NCBI RefSeq assembly: GCF_026191915.1
Contig: NZ_JAIMBY010000011.1
Span: forward strand, 62,001-126,000
Reading direction: 5' to 3'
Source: Acidiphilium sp. PA
GTDB lineage: Bacteria > Pseudomonadota > Alphaproteobacteria > Acetobacterales > Acetobacteraceae
DNA length: 64,000 nucleotides
Below the pieces are notes generated by a model, which worked only from the letters and a program-made list of their open reading frames with translations, was not told the DNA's origin and searched no databases. The position numbers and the translations under genes were made by a program. Shown in pieces: positions 48,500 to 58,752 of the stretch (position 1 is its first letter; each line of letters begins with the position of its first letter).

Positions 48500-49147
48500 T
48501 CAATCGTTTACGAATATACTGTGAACCGCGGGCACCAGCTCGGCAGGATTTTGGATGGTGATCGTGCCCTCTGCCCGGCCGTAGCCCCAGTCGACAAAAA
48601 TCGTCGCGACACCAAGCCCGGCAGCGGTCGCCATGTCGTTGGCGTGATCACCGATCATGATCGCCCGATCGGTCTGGATCGCCATGGCCGCAAGGACCGC
48701 GGCGAGATGACGCGGATCGGGCTTGCGGTAGGGTGTCGCATCGCCGCCGATCACCACCGGAAAAAACCGATCGAGGTCAAGTGCCGCAAGCACCTTGCGC
48801 GCAGACACTTCCGGCTTGTTGGTGCAGAGGCCCAGCTGATACCCTTGCGCGGTCAAACGCGCCAAAGCCTCGGGTATGCCGGCATAGGGCTCCGTCAGGT
48901 CGGTGACATGCGCTTCGTAATCGGCGAGGAAAATCGCCTCGTCCTCCGCTGTCGGCTTGCTCCCCCGGGCAGCATAGCCCTTCTGCAGCAGGACCTTGGC
49001 GCCGTCACCCACCATCGGGCCGACATCGGATCTCGAAAGCGGCGGATAATCGTAGCGCGACAACGACCGGTTCAGCGCAGCCGCCAGATCGGGCAGACTA
49101 TCGATCAGCGTACCATCCAGATCGAACACGACCGCTTTTGCATCCAT
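48500..49147 (-). CDS. gph: Phosphoglycolate phosphatase (HAD family)
   Basis: This is a HAD hydrolase of about 215 residues. Motif I is VVFDLDGTLIDSLPDL, motif II is LCTNKP, and the lysine is in PYRKPDPRHLAAVL, followed by MIGDHANDMATAAGLGV as motif IV. It removes phosphate from 2-phosphoglycolate formed by DNA repair. I use the ATG at 49147 so the protein starts just before motif I; a GTG at 49180 after AAAGGG is an alternative that adds eleven residues. It is divergent from glmU. Confidence 0.92.
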   Translation of the reverse strand: MDAKAVVFDLDGTLIDSLPDLAAALNRSLSRYDYPPLSRSDVGPMVGDGAKVLLQKGYAARGSKPTAEDEAIFLADYEAHVTDLTEPYAGIPEALARLTAQGYQLGLCTNKPEVSARKVLAALDLDRFFPVVIGGDATPYRKPDPRHLAAVLAAMAIQTDRAIMIGDHANDMATAAGLGVATIFVDWGYGRAEGTITIQNPAELVPAVHSIFVND

Positions 49148-49225
49148 GGTACTGACATACTCCGAAACCCGATGTGACACCTAACCCTTTGACATAAACC
49201 GCTTGGCAAGGCTACCGCTGCGCTC

Positions 49226-50539
49226 ATGGATAAAGTCGTGATCATCCTCGCCGCAGGCCTCGGCACACGCATGAAGTCGGCGATCCCAAAGGTATTGCAC
49301 CCGCTCGCCGGCGCACCAATGCTCAGTCATCTCGTTGCCGCCTGCAAACCCGTGTTCGACCGTATCGTTGTGGTCACCGGGCCCGATATGCCCAACGTCG
49401 CGGCTGCTGCCGCGCCGCATCCGGTGGTCGTACAGCATGAGCGCCGCGGCACGGCCGATGCGGCCCTGGCCGCGGCGGCGCAGTTTGGGACCGGCATTGT
49501 CACCATCATCTACGGCGACAACCCTCTTCTGACGTCCGACACACTCGCCCGGCTCGGCGAACTTCTGTCGCCCGGGACCACCGGGATGTCTTTGCTCGCC
49601 ACGAGGCCGACCGATCCGGGCACGTTCGGGCGCATCGTCGGTTCAGGCGGCTTTGCCACGAGGATCGTGGAATATGCAGATGCGTCGGAGCAGGAGCGAA
49701 CGATCGATCTATGCAACGCCGGCGGCTTTACCGCACGTGCCGACGACATGCGCCGATGGCTCCAGCAGATCGGCAACGCCAATACGAAGGGCGAGTATTA
49801 CCTGACCGATATTGTGCACGTAGCGAACGCCGAGGGCAGCCAGATCGCAACCGTCGAAGCGCCATGGGACGAGTGCCGCGGCGTGAATTCACGCGCTGAA
49901 CTGGCCGTGGCCGAGGCCGTGATCCAGACCCGGTTGCGTCACGCGGCGCTTGATGCCGGCGTTACCATGATCGCATCGGAAACGGTTTTCCTTTCAGTGG
50001 ACACTACGCTTGCGCCGGATGTCACAGTCGAGCCGCACGTCATATTCGGCCGGGGCGTTTCCATCGCAGCGGGAGCGGTGATCCGTGCCTTCTCACATCT
50101 CGAGGGTTGCACGATCGGTGCGGGGGCAATCATTGGTCCCTATGCGCGTATCCGGCCGGGCAGCGTCGTCGACGAAGCCGCGCACGTCGGCAATTTCGTG
50201 GAGCTCAAGGCAACGCACCTCGGTGCCGGCGCGAAAGCCAATCATCTGACCTATCTTGGAGACACCACGATCGGGGCGCGAAGCAACATCGGGGCGGGGA
50301 CAATCACGTGCAATTACGATGGTCAGAGCAAGCACCGTACGGCGATCGGATCAAATGTCTTTGTCGGCTCGAATGTCGCTCTGGTCGCGCCGGTCTCGGT
50401 GGGCGATGGCGCCTTGATCGGCGCCGGAAGCGTGATCACCAGCGCGGTCGAGGCCGGTGCACTCGCGATCGGTCGCGCACGACAGATCGACAAGCCTGGC
50501 GGAGCTGCCCGTTACAAACGCACCAAGGATAAATCATAA
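49226..50539 (+). CDS. glmU: Bifunctional UDP-GlcNAc pyrophosphorylase / GlcN-1-P acetyltransferase
   Basis: This 437-residue enzyme makes UDP-N-acetylglucosamine for peptidoglycan and lipid A. The N-terminal uridylyltransferase domain shows IILAAGLGTRMKS at residues 6-18, then VQHERRGTADA, GDNPLL and TKGEYYLTDIV. The C-terminal left-handed beta-helix has hexapeptide repeats and the acetyltransferase segment AKANHLTYLGDTTIGARSNIGAGTITCNYDG, in pieces. It overlaps glmS by one base (TAATG). Confidence 0.97.
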   Translation: MDKVVIILAAGLGTRMKSAIPKVLHPLAGAPMLSHLVAACKPVFDRIVVVTGPDMPNVAAAAAPHPVVVQHERRGTADAALAAAAQFGTGIVTIIYGDNPLLTSDTLARLGELLSPGTTGMSLLATRPTDPGTFGRIVGSGGFATRIVEYADASEQERTIDLCNAGGFTARADDMRRWLQQIGNANTKGEYYLTDIVHVANAEGSQIATVEAPWDECRGVNSRAELAVAEAVIQTRLRHAALDAGVTMIASETVFLSVDTTLAPDVTVEPHVIFGRGVSIAAGAVIRAFSHLEGCTIGAGAIIGPYARIRPGSVVDEAAHVGNFVELKATHLGAGAKANHLTYLGDTTIGARSNIGAGTITCNYDGQSKHRTAIGSNVFVGSNVALVAPVSVGDGALIGAGSVITSAVEAGALAIGRARQIDKPGGAARYKRTKDKS

Positions 50540-52362
50540 TGTGTGGTATCGTCGGGGTGATCGGCAAAGGTGCCGCGGCACCGCTGCTGTTGGATGGATT
50601 ATCCCGCCTCGCCTATCGTGGATACGATAGCGCCGGCATAGCGACTTTGGCGGGCGACGTCATCGATCGGCGGCGCGCGGAAGGCAAGCTGCCGAACCTT
50701 GCCCAATCCCTGGCGCAGCGACCGCTCGACGGCACGACCGGTATTGGGCACACCCGGTGGGCAACCCATGGCGCGCCGACGATAACCAACGCGCATCCGC
50801 ACGGCACCGAACGTGTCGCCGTCGTTCATAACGGAATTATTGAGAATCACGCGGCTTTGCGTATGGAGCTGGAAGCCGAGGGTCAGGTCTTCGTCACGGA
50901 AACCGATACAGAAACGGTTGCCCAACTGGTCGATCTTCACCTCGCGCGAGGAATGGACCCGGTTACCGCTGCCGCGAACGCGTTTCGTCGACTGGAAGGC
51001 GCCTACGCCCTCGCCCTGATTTTCGCAGGTCACCCTGAACTGATCATCGGGGCGCAACGTGGTGCGCCGCTCGCCGTCGGTTTTGGTGACGATGAAATGT
51101 TTCTGGGGTCAGACGCCCTGGCTCTGGCGCCGCTGACACGTCGTATCGCCTATCTCACGGACGGCGACTGGGTTGTGGTCACCCGCACGGGTGCTGAGTT
51201 TTACGATAGCCTCGATCGGCCGATCGATCGGGAAATCAAATTGACCCGCCTGACCGGTGCAGCGATCGGCAAGGGTAATTTTCGACATTTCATGGAAAAG
51301 GAGCTGCACGAAAATCCCGTCGTCATTGGCGACACGCTTCACCGCATGATCGATCCCTCCACGCGTATGCCGGTGCTGCCTGACCTCGCGATCGACCTGC
51401 GCGCGATTTCCCGCATTACCGTATCGGCCTGCGGCTCAGCGTTTTATGCGGGCCTGACCGCCCGATATTGGCTGGAACACTATGCGCGGATTCCGGTCGA
51501 TGCCGATGTCGCAAGCGAGTTCCGTTATCGGGAGCCTCCGCTCAGCCCGGATCAACTCGGCCTTGTGGTCAGCCAATCCGGCGAAACCGCCGACACGATG
51601 GCAGCCCTTCGCTACATGAAACAACAGGGCTGCAAGGTTATGGCGGTGGTAAACGTGCCTGAAAGCACCATGGCCCGCGAATCGGACCTGATGCTCGAAA
51701 CCATTGCCGGACCGGAAATCAGCGTTGCCAGCACCAAGGCGTTTACCGCACAACTTACTGTTTTGGCTGGATTTTCGCTTGCCCTGGCTAAAGCGCGTGG
51801 TTCGCTCGGGATGCCGGAGATCGCATCGCTGGTCGAAGCATTGATGGAGTTGCCTGCAAAGGCCGCCCAGGTGTTGAACGACGATGAAACGATCCGCACG
51901 CTGGCGACCCAAATCCTTGATGCGCGCGACGTCCTGTTCTTCGGTCGTGGATCGATGATGCCGATCGCGTTGGAAGGCGCGTTAAAGTTAAAGGAGCTCA
52001 GCTACATCCACGCCGAAGGATATCCGGCAGGCGAGATGAAACATGGTCCGATCGCCCTGATCGATCCCAGTGTGCCGGTCATTGCGGTGCTGCCCTCTGG
52101 ACCGCTCTTTGAGAAGACCGCTTCAAATCTACAGGAAGCGGCCGCACGCGGCGGGCGGATCATCTTGTTCAGCGATGCCGCCGGGGCGGCAAAATTGGCG
52201 AACATCGCCACACATACCATAATCCTGCCTGAGTGCGATCCGTTCGTCGCACCAATACTCTATGCAATTCCAGTGCAGTTACTGGCCTATCATGTCGCCA
52301 TTCTGAAGGGCACGGACGTCGATCAACCCCGTAATCTGGCGAAATCCGTCACAGTGGAATAA
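50539..52362 (+). CDS. glmS: Glutamine-fructose-6-phosphate aminotransferase (isomerising)
   Basis: GlmS makes glucosamine-6-phosphate from fructose-6-phosphate and glutamine, the entry into amino-sugar synthesis. The protein has 607 residues. The class II amidotransferase domain starts with the nucleophile Cys after Met1 (CGIVGVIGKGAA) and has GIGHTRWATHG and VVHNGIIENH. Two SIS domains follow, with ACGSAFYAGL and SQSGETADTMAAL. The C-terminus ends in NLAKSVTVE, as required for the active site. No glmS ribozyme is expected or seen. Confidence 0.98.
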   Translation: MCGIVGVIGKGAAAPLLLDGLSRLAYRGYDSAGIATLAGDVIDRRRAEGKLPNLAQSLAQRPLDGTTGIGHTRWATHGAPTITNAHPHGTERVAVVHNGIIENHAALRMELEAEGQVFVTETDTETVAQLVDLHLARGMDPVTAAANAFRRLEGAYALALIFAGHPELIIGAQRGAPLAVGFGDDEMFLGSDALALAPLTRRIAYLTDGDWVVVTRTGAEFYDSLDRPIDREIKLTRLTGAAIGKGNFRHFMEKELHENPVVIGDTLHRMIDPSTRMPVLPDLAIDLRAISRITVSACGSAFYAGLTARYWLEHYARIPVDADVASEFRYREPPLSPDQLGLVVSQSGETADTMAALRYMKQQGCKVMAVVNVPESTMARESDLMLETIAGPEISVASTKAFTAQLTVLAGFSLALAKARGSLGMPEIASLVEALMELPAKAAQVLNDDETIRTLATQILDARDVLFFGRGSMMPIALEGALKLKELSYIHAEGYPAGEMKHGPIALIDPSVPVIAVLPSGPLFEKTASNLQEAAARGGRIILFSDAAGAAKLANIATHTIILPECDPFVAPILYAIPVQLLAYHVAILKGTDVDQPRNLAKSVTVE

Positions 52363-52367
52363 TTGAA

Positions 52368-52398
52368 AAGACCCCGGAAACGACGTCTCCGGGGTCTT
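52368..52398. terminator. Bidirectional terminator between glmS and the BI-1 family gene
   Basis: AAGACCCCGGA and TCCGGGGTCTT form an eleven-pair stem around a nine-base loop, six bases after the glmS stop. A and T flanks on both sides suit termination from both convergent genes. Confidence 0.85.
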
Positions 52399-52423
52399 CG
52401 ACAGCGAGGTGAGCGTTATAAAC

Positions 52424-53194
52424 TCAGTTCCGCCGGTTGCCCATGAACTGTAACAGAAACATGAACAGATTGATGAACGTCAAATACAACTGCAGAGCGT
52501 CGTAAACGCTACGCTTCGATGCGACATCAGCACCAAACCTGTATCCGTATTGGACATAGTCAGCTTTGATCCGCTGGGTATCGTACGCCGCCAAGCCGGT
52601 GAACACCAGGACGCCGATCGCGCTGATCGCAAACTGCAGAGCCGAAGAATGCAGGAAGATGTTTACGACCATCGCAATCAGCAAGCCGATCACGCCCATG
52701 ATCAGGAAGCTGCCGAACTTCGCCAGATTTGCCTTCGTCGTGTAGCCGTACAGGCTCATAGCCGCGAACGTTCCAGCCGTGACGAAAAATGTCGCGAGGA
52801 TCGACGTGCCGGTATAGATGAGAAAAATATTCGTCAAACTTGCACCCATCACCGCGCAAAAAGCCCAGAACAGCCCCTGGGCCTGCGTCGTCGACAGTTT
52901 GTTGACGCCGAAGCTCATGATCATGACAAAACCGATCGGCGCGAACATCGTGACATAAGCCAGAATGCCCGGCTCACGAACGACGGCGCCGCTGGCCGTC
53001 GTGGCCAACGGATAAAAAATATTAATCAGGCTGGTTTGCGAGATTGCCAGTGAGACGATTGCGGTCAGGAACAGCCCCGACGCCATCCAATTGTAGACCC
53101 GCAACATATAGGCGCGCAGGCCTTCGTCCAAAACGCCCGCGCCCGCTGCGACGCTCGCGCCGCGATAGGACCGCATGTCAGGACCAATAGCCAT
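52424..53194 (-). CDS. Bax inhibitor-1/YccA family membrane protein
   Basis: This is a 256-residue inner-membrane protein with seven hydrophobic helices. It begins with a short cytosolic stretch. LRVYNWMASGLFLTAIVSL near residue 30 is the family's start, and the C-terminal AYDTQRIKADYVQYG and DALQLYLTFINLFMFLLQF are diagnostic. Family members form pH-sensitive calcium leak channels or regulate membrane proteolysis; the role here is not known. It converges on glmS. Confidence 0.94.
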   Translation of the reverse strand: MAIGPDMRSYRGASVAAGAGVLDEGLRAYMLRVYNWMASGLFLTAIVSLAISQTSLINIFYPLATTASGAVVREPGILAYVTMFAPIGFVMIMSFGVNKLSTTQAQGLFWAFCAVMGASLTNIFLIYTGTSILATFFVTAGTFAAMSLYGYTTKANLAKFGSFLIMGVIGLLIAMVVNIFLHSSALQFAISAIGVLVFTGLAAYDTQRIKADYVQYGYRFGADVASKRSVYDALQLYLTFINLFMFLLQFMGNRRN

Positions 53195-53324
53195 GATTGT
53201 TCGTCACTCCTCAAAGGCGGCGGGACTGCCGCTTTTCCGTTCTTATTTTGGCCATTCTGGCACGCCGATCAAGCATAATCAGCGTGCCATGGGCGATATT
53301 GGGTAACGTTTACATCAAAATAAT

Positions 53325-53342
53325 GTCGTTATCGTTAACGAC
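53325..53342 (-). terminator. Terminator overlapping the rpsO stop
   Basis: On the minus strand, GTCGTTA-ACGA-TAACGAC is a perfect seven-pair hairpin that contains the rpsO stop codon. An AT-rich tail with T runs (ATTATTTTGATG) follows. It probably ends the rpsO transcript and may be covered by terminating ribosomes. Confidence 0.65.
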
Positions 53343-53604
53343 GCAGGCCCAATCGACCGATAAGGGCCTCATAACGCTTGTGATCCTGCTTTTTGACATA
53401 ATCCAGCAACCGCCGCCGGCGGCCAACCAGCATCAGAAGCCCGCGACGCGAATGAAAGTCCTTGGCGTGGGTTTTCAAATGGTCGGTCAAATTGTTGATC
53501 CGTTCAGAGAGCAACGCCACCTGAACTTCCGGGCTACCGGTATCGTTTTCACGGTTAGCGTATTCGCCAATCAGAGACTGGCGCCGTTCCGCAGTAATCG
53601 ACAT
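53335..53604 (-). CDS. rpsO: 30S ribosomal protein S15
   Basis: S15, 89 residues, binds 16S rRNA early in assembly. [25 protein letters not shown], in pieces, and [21 protein letters not shown] are fully conserved. It follows truB after 24 bases, the classic truB-rpsO order, and its end is embedded in a terminator hairpin. Confidence 0.98.
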   Translation of the reverse strand: MSITAERRQSLIGEYANRENDTGSPEVQVALLSERINNLTDHLKTHAKDFHSRRGLLMLVGRRRRLLDYVKKQDHKRYEALIGRLGLRR

Positions 53605-53628
53605 CGCATAAACTCCTGAAAAATGGGG

Positions 53629-54564
53629 TTAAATAACGCGTTCCGGTCTCAGCATGCCCTGTTGGAGCTTCCCGAGAACCACGAAACGGCGCCCCGCCAA
53701 ACCACGAACCAATCCACCATCAGGGTTGGTCGAATTCGGAATTCGCCCCATCAGATCGACCAGGCTTAATGCCATGCCGTTTCGAAGGGCGGTGACTTCG
53801 GCTTCCGTCAGGGCCAGCGCCGGGATGTCGGCCAGCGCGGTCTCGACCGGAAGCACGATGTCCGGAACACGTTGGGCGCTATGGAGTGAATCCGACAGAT
53901 TGTCCAGCGTAACAGCACTGTCGATGTCAAACGGTCCCACTGCAAGCCGGCGTAGCGCGGAGATATGCCCCACTGTACCGAGCGCCCGCGCAAGATCACG
54001 CGCGAGCGATCGCATATAAACCCCCTTGCCCGACGCCACCTCGAACAGGGCGTGGTCGACATCAGGCCGTCCGATCAACTCAAAGCGATCGATCTGCGCC
54101 GGGCGGGACGGCAAATCCGGCGGGGCCCCGGCACGGGCCAGATCATACGCCCGTTCACCTCCGACCTTGATTGCAGAAAATGCGGGCGGCACTTGCATGA
54201 TGAGCCCGCGGAAGTTCACCAATGCGGCATCGATGGCACTGTCCTCGGGCCGTATGTTGCTCGTCGAAGTGACCGCACCTTCTGCGTCGTCCGTGTCACG
54301 TGCTTCACCAAATTTCAACGTGAAGTGGTATATTTTTGTGCCGTCCATAATATACGGCACCATTTTGGTGGCTGCACCCAGCGCGATCGGCAGAACGCCG
54401 GTCGCCAGCGGATCGAGCGTACCGCCGTGGCCAACTTTCGCGGCGTCGAGCAAACGCTTTATCTTCGCGACGGCATGGGCGCTCGTGATACCTTGCGGCT
54501 TATCAAGAATAATCCAACCGTCGATCTTGTGTCCGCGCCTGTGCCGTGCCTGAGGGCCTGCCAT
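53629..54564 (-). CDS. truB: tRNA pseudouridine-55 synthase
   Basis: This is a 311-residue TruB that converts U55 in the T-loop of tRNAs to pseudouridine. The catalytic Asp is in HGGTLDPLATGVLPIALG near residue 50. GWIILDKPQGITSAHAV and the PPAFSAIKVGGERAYDLAR segment are typical. It lies about 80 bases downstream of tyrA and upstream of rpsO on the same strand. Confidence 0.97.
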   Translation of the reverse strand: MAGPQARHRRGHKIDGWIILDKPQGITSAHAVAKIKRLLDAAKVGHGGTLDPLATGVLPIALGAATKMVPYIMDGTKIYHFTLKFGEARDTDDAEGAVTSTSNIRPEDSAIDAALVNFRGLIMQVPPAFSAIKVGGERAYDLARAGAPPDLPSRPAQIDRFELIGRPDVDHALFEVASGKGVYMRSLARDLARALGTVGHISALRRLAVGPFDIDSAVTLDNLSDSLHSAQRVPDIVLPVETALADIPALALTEAEVTALRNGMALSLVDLMGRIPNSTNPDGGLVRGLAGRRFVVLGKLQQGMLRPERVI

Positions 54565-54641
54565 GAGAAATCCTGACTTGTTTGGAAAGTCGTGCTGATT
54601 TGGAACCGTACCGAGCCAAGCAGTCGACCGGTGCGTGGTGA

Positions 54642-55529
54642 TCAGGCCTGATTGATGTCAATCAGCGCCTGGCGGATCTTGCGCCCCCGCATCACTCGAT
54701 CTTCGATATACGACGCATCACCCCACCGCACGGCGCGGGCCATTGCCTGGGCATCCTCGGTAAAGCGCGCAAGCATCTCGAGCAAGGCCTCGCGATTGTT
54801 CAGAAAAACGTCGCGCCACATCACCGGATCGGAAGCGGCGATCCGCGTAAAATCGCGGAACCCGGACGCCGCGAACTGCAAGACCTCCTTGCGCGTCTCA
54901 TCGGCCAGATCATCCGCGGTGCCGCAAATCGTAAATGCGATGAGGTGAGGAAGGTGGCTGACGATCGCAACCACCCGATCATGATGTACAGGATCCATGA
55001 TGCTGACACTCGCACCGCACCGCTCCCAAAACGTCTTGATCCGCTGCACTGCGGCAAGGTCGGTGCCAACAGGCGGCGTCAACAAGCACCAGCGGCCCTC
55101 GAATAACTCGGGAAAACCGGCATCCGGCCCGGAAAACTCGGTGCCGGCCATCGGATGGCCGGGCACAAAATGAACACCCTGCGGCACATGCGGTCCAACG
55201 TCGCGAATGACCGATTGCTTGGTCGATCCCACATCCGTGATGATTGCGCCCGGTGCGAGGTGCGGCCCGATTGCTGCCGCCAACGATGCATAGGCGCCGA
55301 CCGGCGCACAAAGAACGACGCAATCGGCGCCCTCGACCGCCCGAACCGGATCGATCTCGCAGACATCGGCGATTTCCAGCTCGGCGATCCGCGTGAGTGT
55401 CTTTGTTGTTCGGGCATTGGCCACAACAGTGCGCGCGATGTCTCCCCGTGCGCGGGCAATCCGCGCAATGGATGAACCGATCAACCCCACCCCTATCAGG
55501 GCTAGCCGTTCAAAGAGCGGTTCAGCCAT
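54642..55529 (-). CDS. tyrA: Prephenate/arogenate dehydrogenase
   Basis: This is a 295-residue NAD(P)-dependent dehydrogenase of tyrosine synthesis. The dinucleotide site is [18 protein letters not shown] near residue 10. [29 protein letters not shown] and [10 protein letters not shown] carry the catalytic His and substrate residues. Cyclohexadienyl, prephenate and arogenate specificities cannot be separated by eye. ATG at 55529 overlaps the hisC stop by eight bases. It is the third gene of the chorismate mutase-hisC-tyrA operon. Confidence 0.95.
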   Translation of the reverse strand: MAEPLFERLALIGVGLIGSSIARIARARGDIARTVVANARTTKTLTRIAELEIADVCEIDPVRAVEGADCVVLCAPVGAYASLAAAIGPHLAPGAIITDVGSTKQSVIRDVGPHVPQGVHFVPGHPMAGTEFSGPDAGFPELFEGRWCLLTPPVGTDLAAVQRIKTFWERCGASVSIMDPVHHDRVVAIVSHLPHLIAFTICGTADDLADETRKEVLQFAASGFRDFTRIAASDPVMWRDVFLNNREALLEMLARFTEDAQAMARAVRWGDASYIEDRVMRGRKIRQALIDINQA

Positions 55530-56616
55530 GCGAAGCCACAAATTCGGCGAAGGCTTCCGCCACGGCGCTGCATTGTTCATCGGAACCAATCGTCACCCGC
55601 AGACACTGCGGCAATCCGTAGGCGGCGACATTTCTGACGATGATTCCGCGTTGCCGGAGATGCTCATCGGCAAGTGCCGCGCGGGCAGCAGTGCCCAGAT
55701 CGACGAGCACGAAATTGGTCTCGCTTGGATGCACAGTCAGACCGGCCTTGACCAGTTTGTCTCGCAGCGTGGCGCGCGCCGATGTATTGTGACTTTTACA
55801 TTTTTCGATCCAGCCGATCTCCGTCAGCGCGGCGATACCGGCCGCCGCCGCCAAGCTGCTGACATTGAACGGCATCCTGGTTCGATTGAGCACGTCCACG
55901 ATCGCCTCGGGAGCGTACGCCCACCCTAACCTTGCGCCGCCCAGACCGAACATTTTCGAAAATGTTCGGGTCATCACCGTGTTGTGACCAGCCTCGACCA
56001 GTTCGATGCCCGGATCGTAATCTGCCCGATCGACATATTCCGCATAGGCCGCGTCCAACACCAGCAGAATATCCGCCGGCAATGCGCCGCGGAGCCTTTT
56101 TACCTCGGCGGCCGGAACCAGACTCCCGGTCGGATTATTCGGATTGGCCAAAAACACCATCCGGGTCGCCGGCGTGACCTGCGCCAACATTGCATCGATA
56201 TCGGCTGTCAGGTTGCGTTCCGCCGCTTTGCGCACGACCATTCCAGCCAGCTTCGCCGCAATCTCGTAAATGAGGAACCCGTGTGCACTCATGACCAGTT
56301 CGGTGCCCGCGCCACCGTATGATTGGATCAGCAATCCGATCAAATCATCCGATCCGTTGCCACAAACAATCCGGGCAGGATCGAGGTCAAACGCCTTGCC
56401 GATGGCGCGTCGCAGCGTCGTTGAGGCACCATCCGGATACCGGTAAGCCGAAGCGGCAGCAGCCTGCATCGCCGCGATCGCGCTCGGGGGTGGGCCGAAC
56501 GCGCCCTCGTTCGATGATAGTTTGATCACCCGGTTGACGCCGTCGATCTTCGACTCGCCGCCGACATACGGGGGGACCGAAAAAATCGATGGGCGCGGCC
56601 GCAGCTCCGACCTCAC
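55522..56616 (-). CDS. hisC: Histidinol-phosphate / aromatic aminotransferase
   Basis: This is a 364-residue class I/II PLP aminotransferase of the HisC group. [19 protein letters not shown] near residue 32, [28 protein letters not shown] near 156, [10 protein letters not shown] near 183 and the cofactor lysine in [19 protein letters not shown] near 217 are clear. Its place between chorismate mutase and tyrA suggests that it transaminates prephenate or 4-hydroxyphenylpyruvate, alone or besides histidinol phosphate, as known for other HisC-like proteins. Confidence 0.94.
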   Translation of the reverse strand: MRSELRPRPSIFSVPPYVGGESKIDGVNRVIKLSSNEGAFGPPPSAIAAMQAAAASAYRYPDGASTTLRRAIGKAFDLDPARIVCGNGSDDLIGLLIQSYGGAGTELVMSAHGFLIYEIAAKLAGMVVRKAAERNLTADIDAMLAQVTPATRMVFLANPNNPTGSLVPAAEVKRLRGALPADILLVLDAAYAEYVDRADYDPGIELVEAGHNTVMTRTFSKMFGLGGARLGWAYAPEAIVDVLNRTRMPFNVSSLAAAAGIAALTEIGWIEKCKSHNTSARATLRDKLVKAGLTVHPSETNFVLVDLGTAARAALADEHLRQRGIIVRNVAAYGLPQCLRVTIGSDEQCSAVAEAFAEFVASHG

Positions 56617-57500
56617 CGCGAGAGGCCCGCCGCGCCGAAGGGTACCGCATAGGCCCCAAGAATGACCGGCGTTGCCAGAAACCCGGTAATGGTGGCGAGC
56701 CTCGGATCATCGCGCGCGACCAACCCCTCGACGTCGGCAAGCGCGTAGCCCACTTCGCGCTTGGCCGCCCGGCGCGGCAGGATCGAGCCCACGTCGAACC
56801 CCGCTTCCGTCAGCAAGCCTGCAATCCGCGCGGTGCTGGTGTCCGGCGCGATCTCGATTCCGATCAGACTCCGATCCGACCCGCTCGGATCAGGGGTCAG
56901 CGAGGCAACGACGTAGGCACCCGCCTGCGGCACTCCTTCGGTGCGGCGCGCCCAAAACGGAAGTTTCGCGACAATCGCAAGGCGGGGCACCCCACCGTGC
57001 ATCAGCCCAACCCACCAGGCAGCCTGATCGTCATCCTCATCCGATGGTAGTGGAAGTACCGCCGCATGCGCCGCACTGTTGGTTAGATCGGCCAGTGCTT
57101 GCGACGATGTCCGATGCCGCCGCAGACTGGTCAGGGGACCGAAATGTTCGCGCGCAACGGCCGGCAGCTCGGCTTGCGCGCCGTCGGCCACCGCGATGGT
57201 CAACCCACCCTCGATCATCAGGGCACCGGAAAACAGTTCCCGCCATATCCTTAAAATAGTTTGCGGGGGCAAAGCGCCGTGATGCCGGGCCAGCAGTCGC
57301 CGCAGCATGGATGCTTCGCGACCAGGGCGGATCGGCACACCACGCTTACCGCCATCCCGCGTGACACGCTCGATGATTTCAGCCCGATCCATCAGCAGAT
57401 CATGCAGGCGTTCGTCCAGGGCATCGATCTCCGCACGCAACCGTGCGAGTGCTTCCGGTGCCGCATCATACGGCGGCGACATAGATGACGTGTCAGACAT
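56613..57500 (-). CDS. Chorismate mutase with degenerate prephenate-dehydratase-like region
   Basis: This is a 295-residue protein. The N-terminal AroQ-type chorismate mutase (about 15-90) shows [26 protein letters not shown], in pieces, with the usual Arg and Lys. From about 95 on, [22 protein letters not shown] and [11 protein letters not shown] follow the layout of a prephenate dehydratase. The catalytic Thr-Arg-Phe is replaced by PFWARR and the serine loop is not evident. A weak ACT-like part follows. It probably makes prephenate only. Its stop overlaps hisC by four bases. Confidence 0.88.
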   Translation of the reverse strand: MSDTSSMSPPYDAAPEALARLRAEIDALDERLHDLLMDRAEIIERVTRDGGKRGVPIRPGREASMLRRLLARHHGALPPQTILRIWRELFSGALMIEGGLTIAVADGAQAELPAVAREHFGPLTSLRRHRTSSQALADLTNSAAHAAVLPLPSDEDDDQAAWWVGLMHGGVPRLAIVAKLPFWARRTEGVPQAGAYVVASLTPDPSGSDRSLIGIEIAPDTSTARIAGLLTEAGFDVGSILPRRAAKREVGYALADVEGLVARDDPRLATITGFLATPVILGAYAVPFGAAGLSR

Positions 57501-57606
57501 GCGAACCCGAGTTCATGGTGGCGAAGGTCTTTGATACAGGAGGCGTAGCGCACGGCAAGAGCCGCTTCTTGCGACACAGGCCGGTTGAGGGCATAGCGGG
57601 CACGCC

Positions 57607-58752
57607 ATGGATCAAACGCCGTTCCCCGAAATATCACATCGGCACGAGGCCTTTGCGGACGGACTGCTGCTCGATTGCGGCGTTCGTATCGCACCGGTTT
57701 CGATTGCATACCGGACCTATGGAACCCTCAATGCCGCGCGCACGAACGCTGTTCTTGTGTGCCATGCGTTGACCGGCGATCAATACGTTGCCGAGCCCCA
57801 TCCGCTGACAGGCAAGCCGGCCTGGTGGGGCACGTTGGTCGGGCCGGGCAGACCGATCGATACCGATCGGTATTTCGTCATTTGTTCGAATGTTCTGGGC
57901 GGCTGCATGGGTTCCACCGGACCGCGCAGCCCCCGGGCACCCGGGATGGCGGAACCTTGGGGTATCGAGTTTCCGCCGATAACCGTTCAGGACATGGTTC
58001 GGGCACAAAAGATGCTGGTGGATTCACTCCAGATCACGCGGTTATTTGCCGTGGTCGGGGGGTCTATGGGAGGCATGCAGGTTCTGGCGTGGGCCTCAAT
58101 GTTCCCGGACACGGTGTTTGCCGCCGTACCCGTCGCCACTGCGCCATACCATTCCGCTCAAAACATCGCGTTTCACGAAGTCGGTCGACAGGCCATCTTC
58201 GCCGACCCCGATTTTCACGATGGTTTTTACGCGTCGCACGGCGTCATCCCCGCCCGCGGCCTCGCGGTTGCCCGGATGACCGCGCATATCACCTACCTCT
58301 CCGAAGCCGCACTCACGCGCAAATTCGGTCGGCGTTTGCAGGGCGGCAACACCAAGACTCCGGTCCTGTTTGGCGAACGGTTCGCCGTCGAGAGTTATCT
58401 CGAGCATCAGGGGTCGAGCTTCGTACGGCGTTTTGATGCCAATTCCTACCTTTGTATCACCCGGGCGATGGACTTCTTCGACCTTGCAGCTGACCACGGC
58501 GGCTCGTTGGCAACAGCCTTCAGGGGCTCCAAAACGCGTTTTCTCCTGGTCTCATTCAGCTCAGACTGGTTGTTTCCGACCGCCGAAAGTCGCGCGATGG
58601 CACGCGCATTGAACCAGGCGGCCGCGAATGTCAGCTTCGTCGAGATCGTGAGTGACAAAGGTCACGACGCGTTCCTGCTTGATGAACCCGATTTTCATCG
58701 AACCGTCGCCGGTTTCCTTGCCGGCGCCGCTGAAGCTGCGGGCCTGTCGTGA
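57607..58752 (+). CDS. metX: Homoserine O-acetyltransferase
   Basis: This is a 381-residue alpha/beta hydrolase-fold enzyme that activates homoserine for methionine synthesis. [17 protein letters not shown] near residue 48, the nucleophile Ser153 in [15 protein letters not shown], and the late Asp ([12 protein letters not shown]) and His ([13 protein letters not shown]) complete the triad. O-succinyl specificity is possible in some MetX proteins and cannot be excluded. It is divergent from the chorismate mutase operon and overlaps metW. Confidence 0.96.
   Translation: MDQTPFPEISHRHEAFADGLLLDCGVRIAPVSIAYRTYGTLNAARTNAVLVCHALTGDQYVAEPHPLTGKPAWWGTLVGPGRPIDTDRYFVICSNVLGGCMGSTGPRSPRAPGMAEPWGIEFPPITVQDMVRAQKMLVDSLQITRLFAVVGGSMGGMQVLAWASMFPDTVFAAVPVATAPYHSAQNIAFHEVGRQAIFADPDFHDGFYASHGVIPARGLAVARMTAHITYLSEAALTRKFGRRLQGGNTKTPVLFGERFAVESYLEHQGSSFVRRFDANSYLCITRAMDFFDLAADHGGSLATAFRGSKTRFLLVSFSSDWLFPTAESRAMARALNQAAANVSFVEIVSDKGHDAFLLDEPDFHRTVAGFLAGAAEAAGLS

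Noticed and set aside
57501-57606. SAM-II riboswitch ahead of metX
   Set aside because: I looked for the conserved pseudoknot segments usual before alphaproteobacterial metX and did not find them in this short gap.
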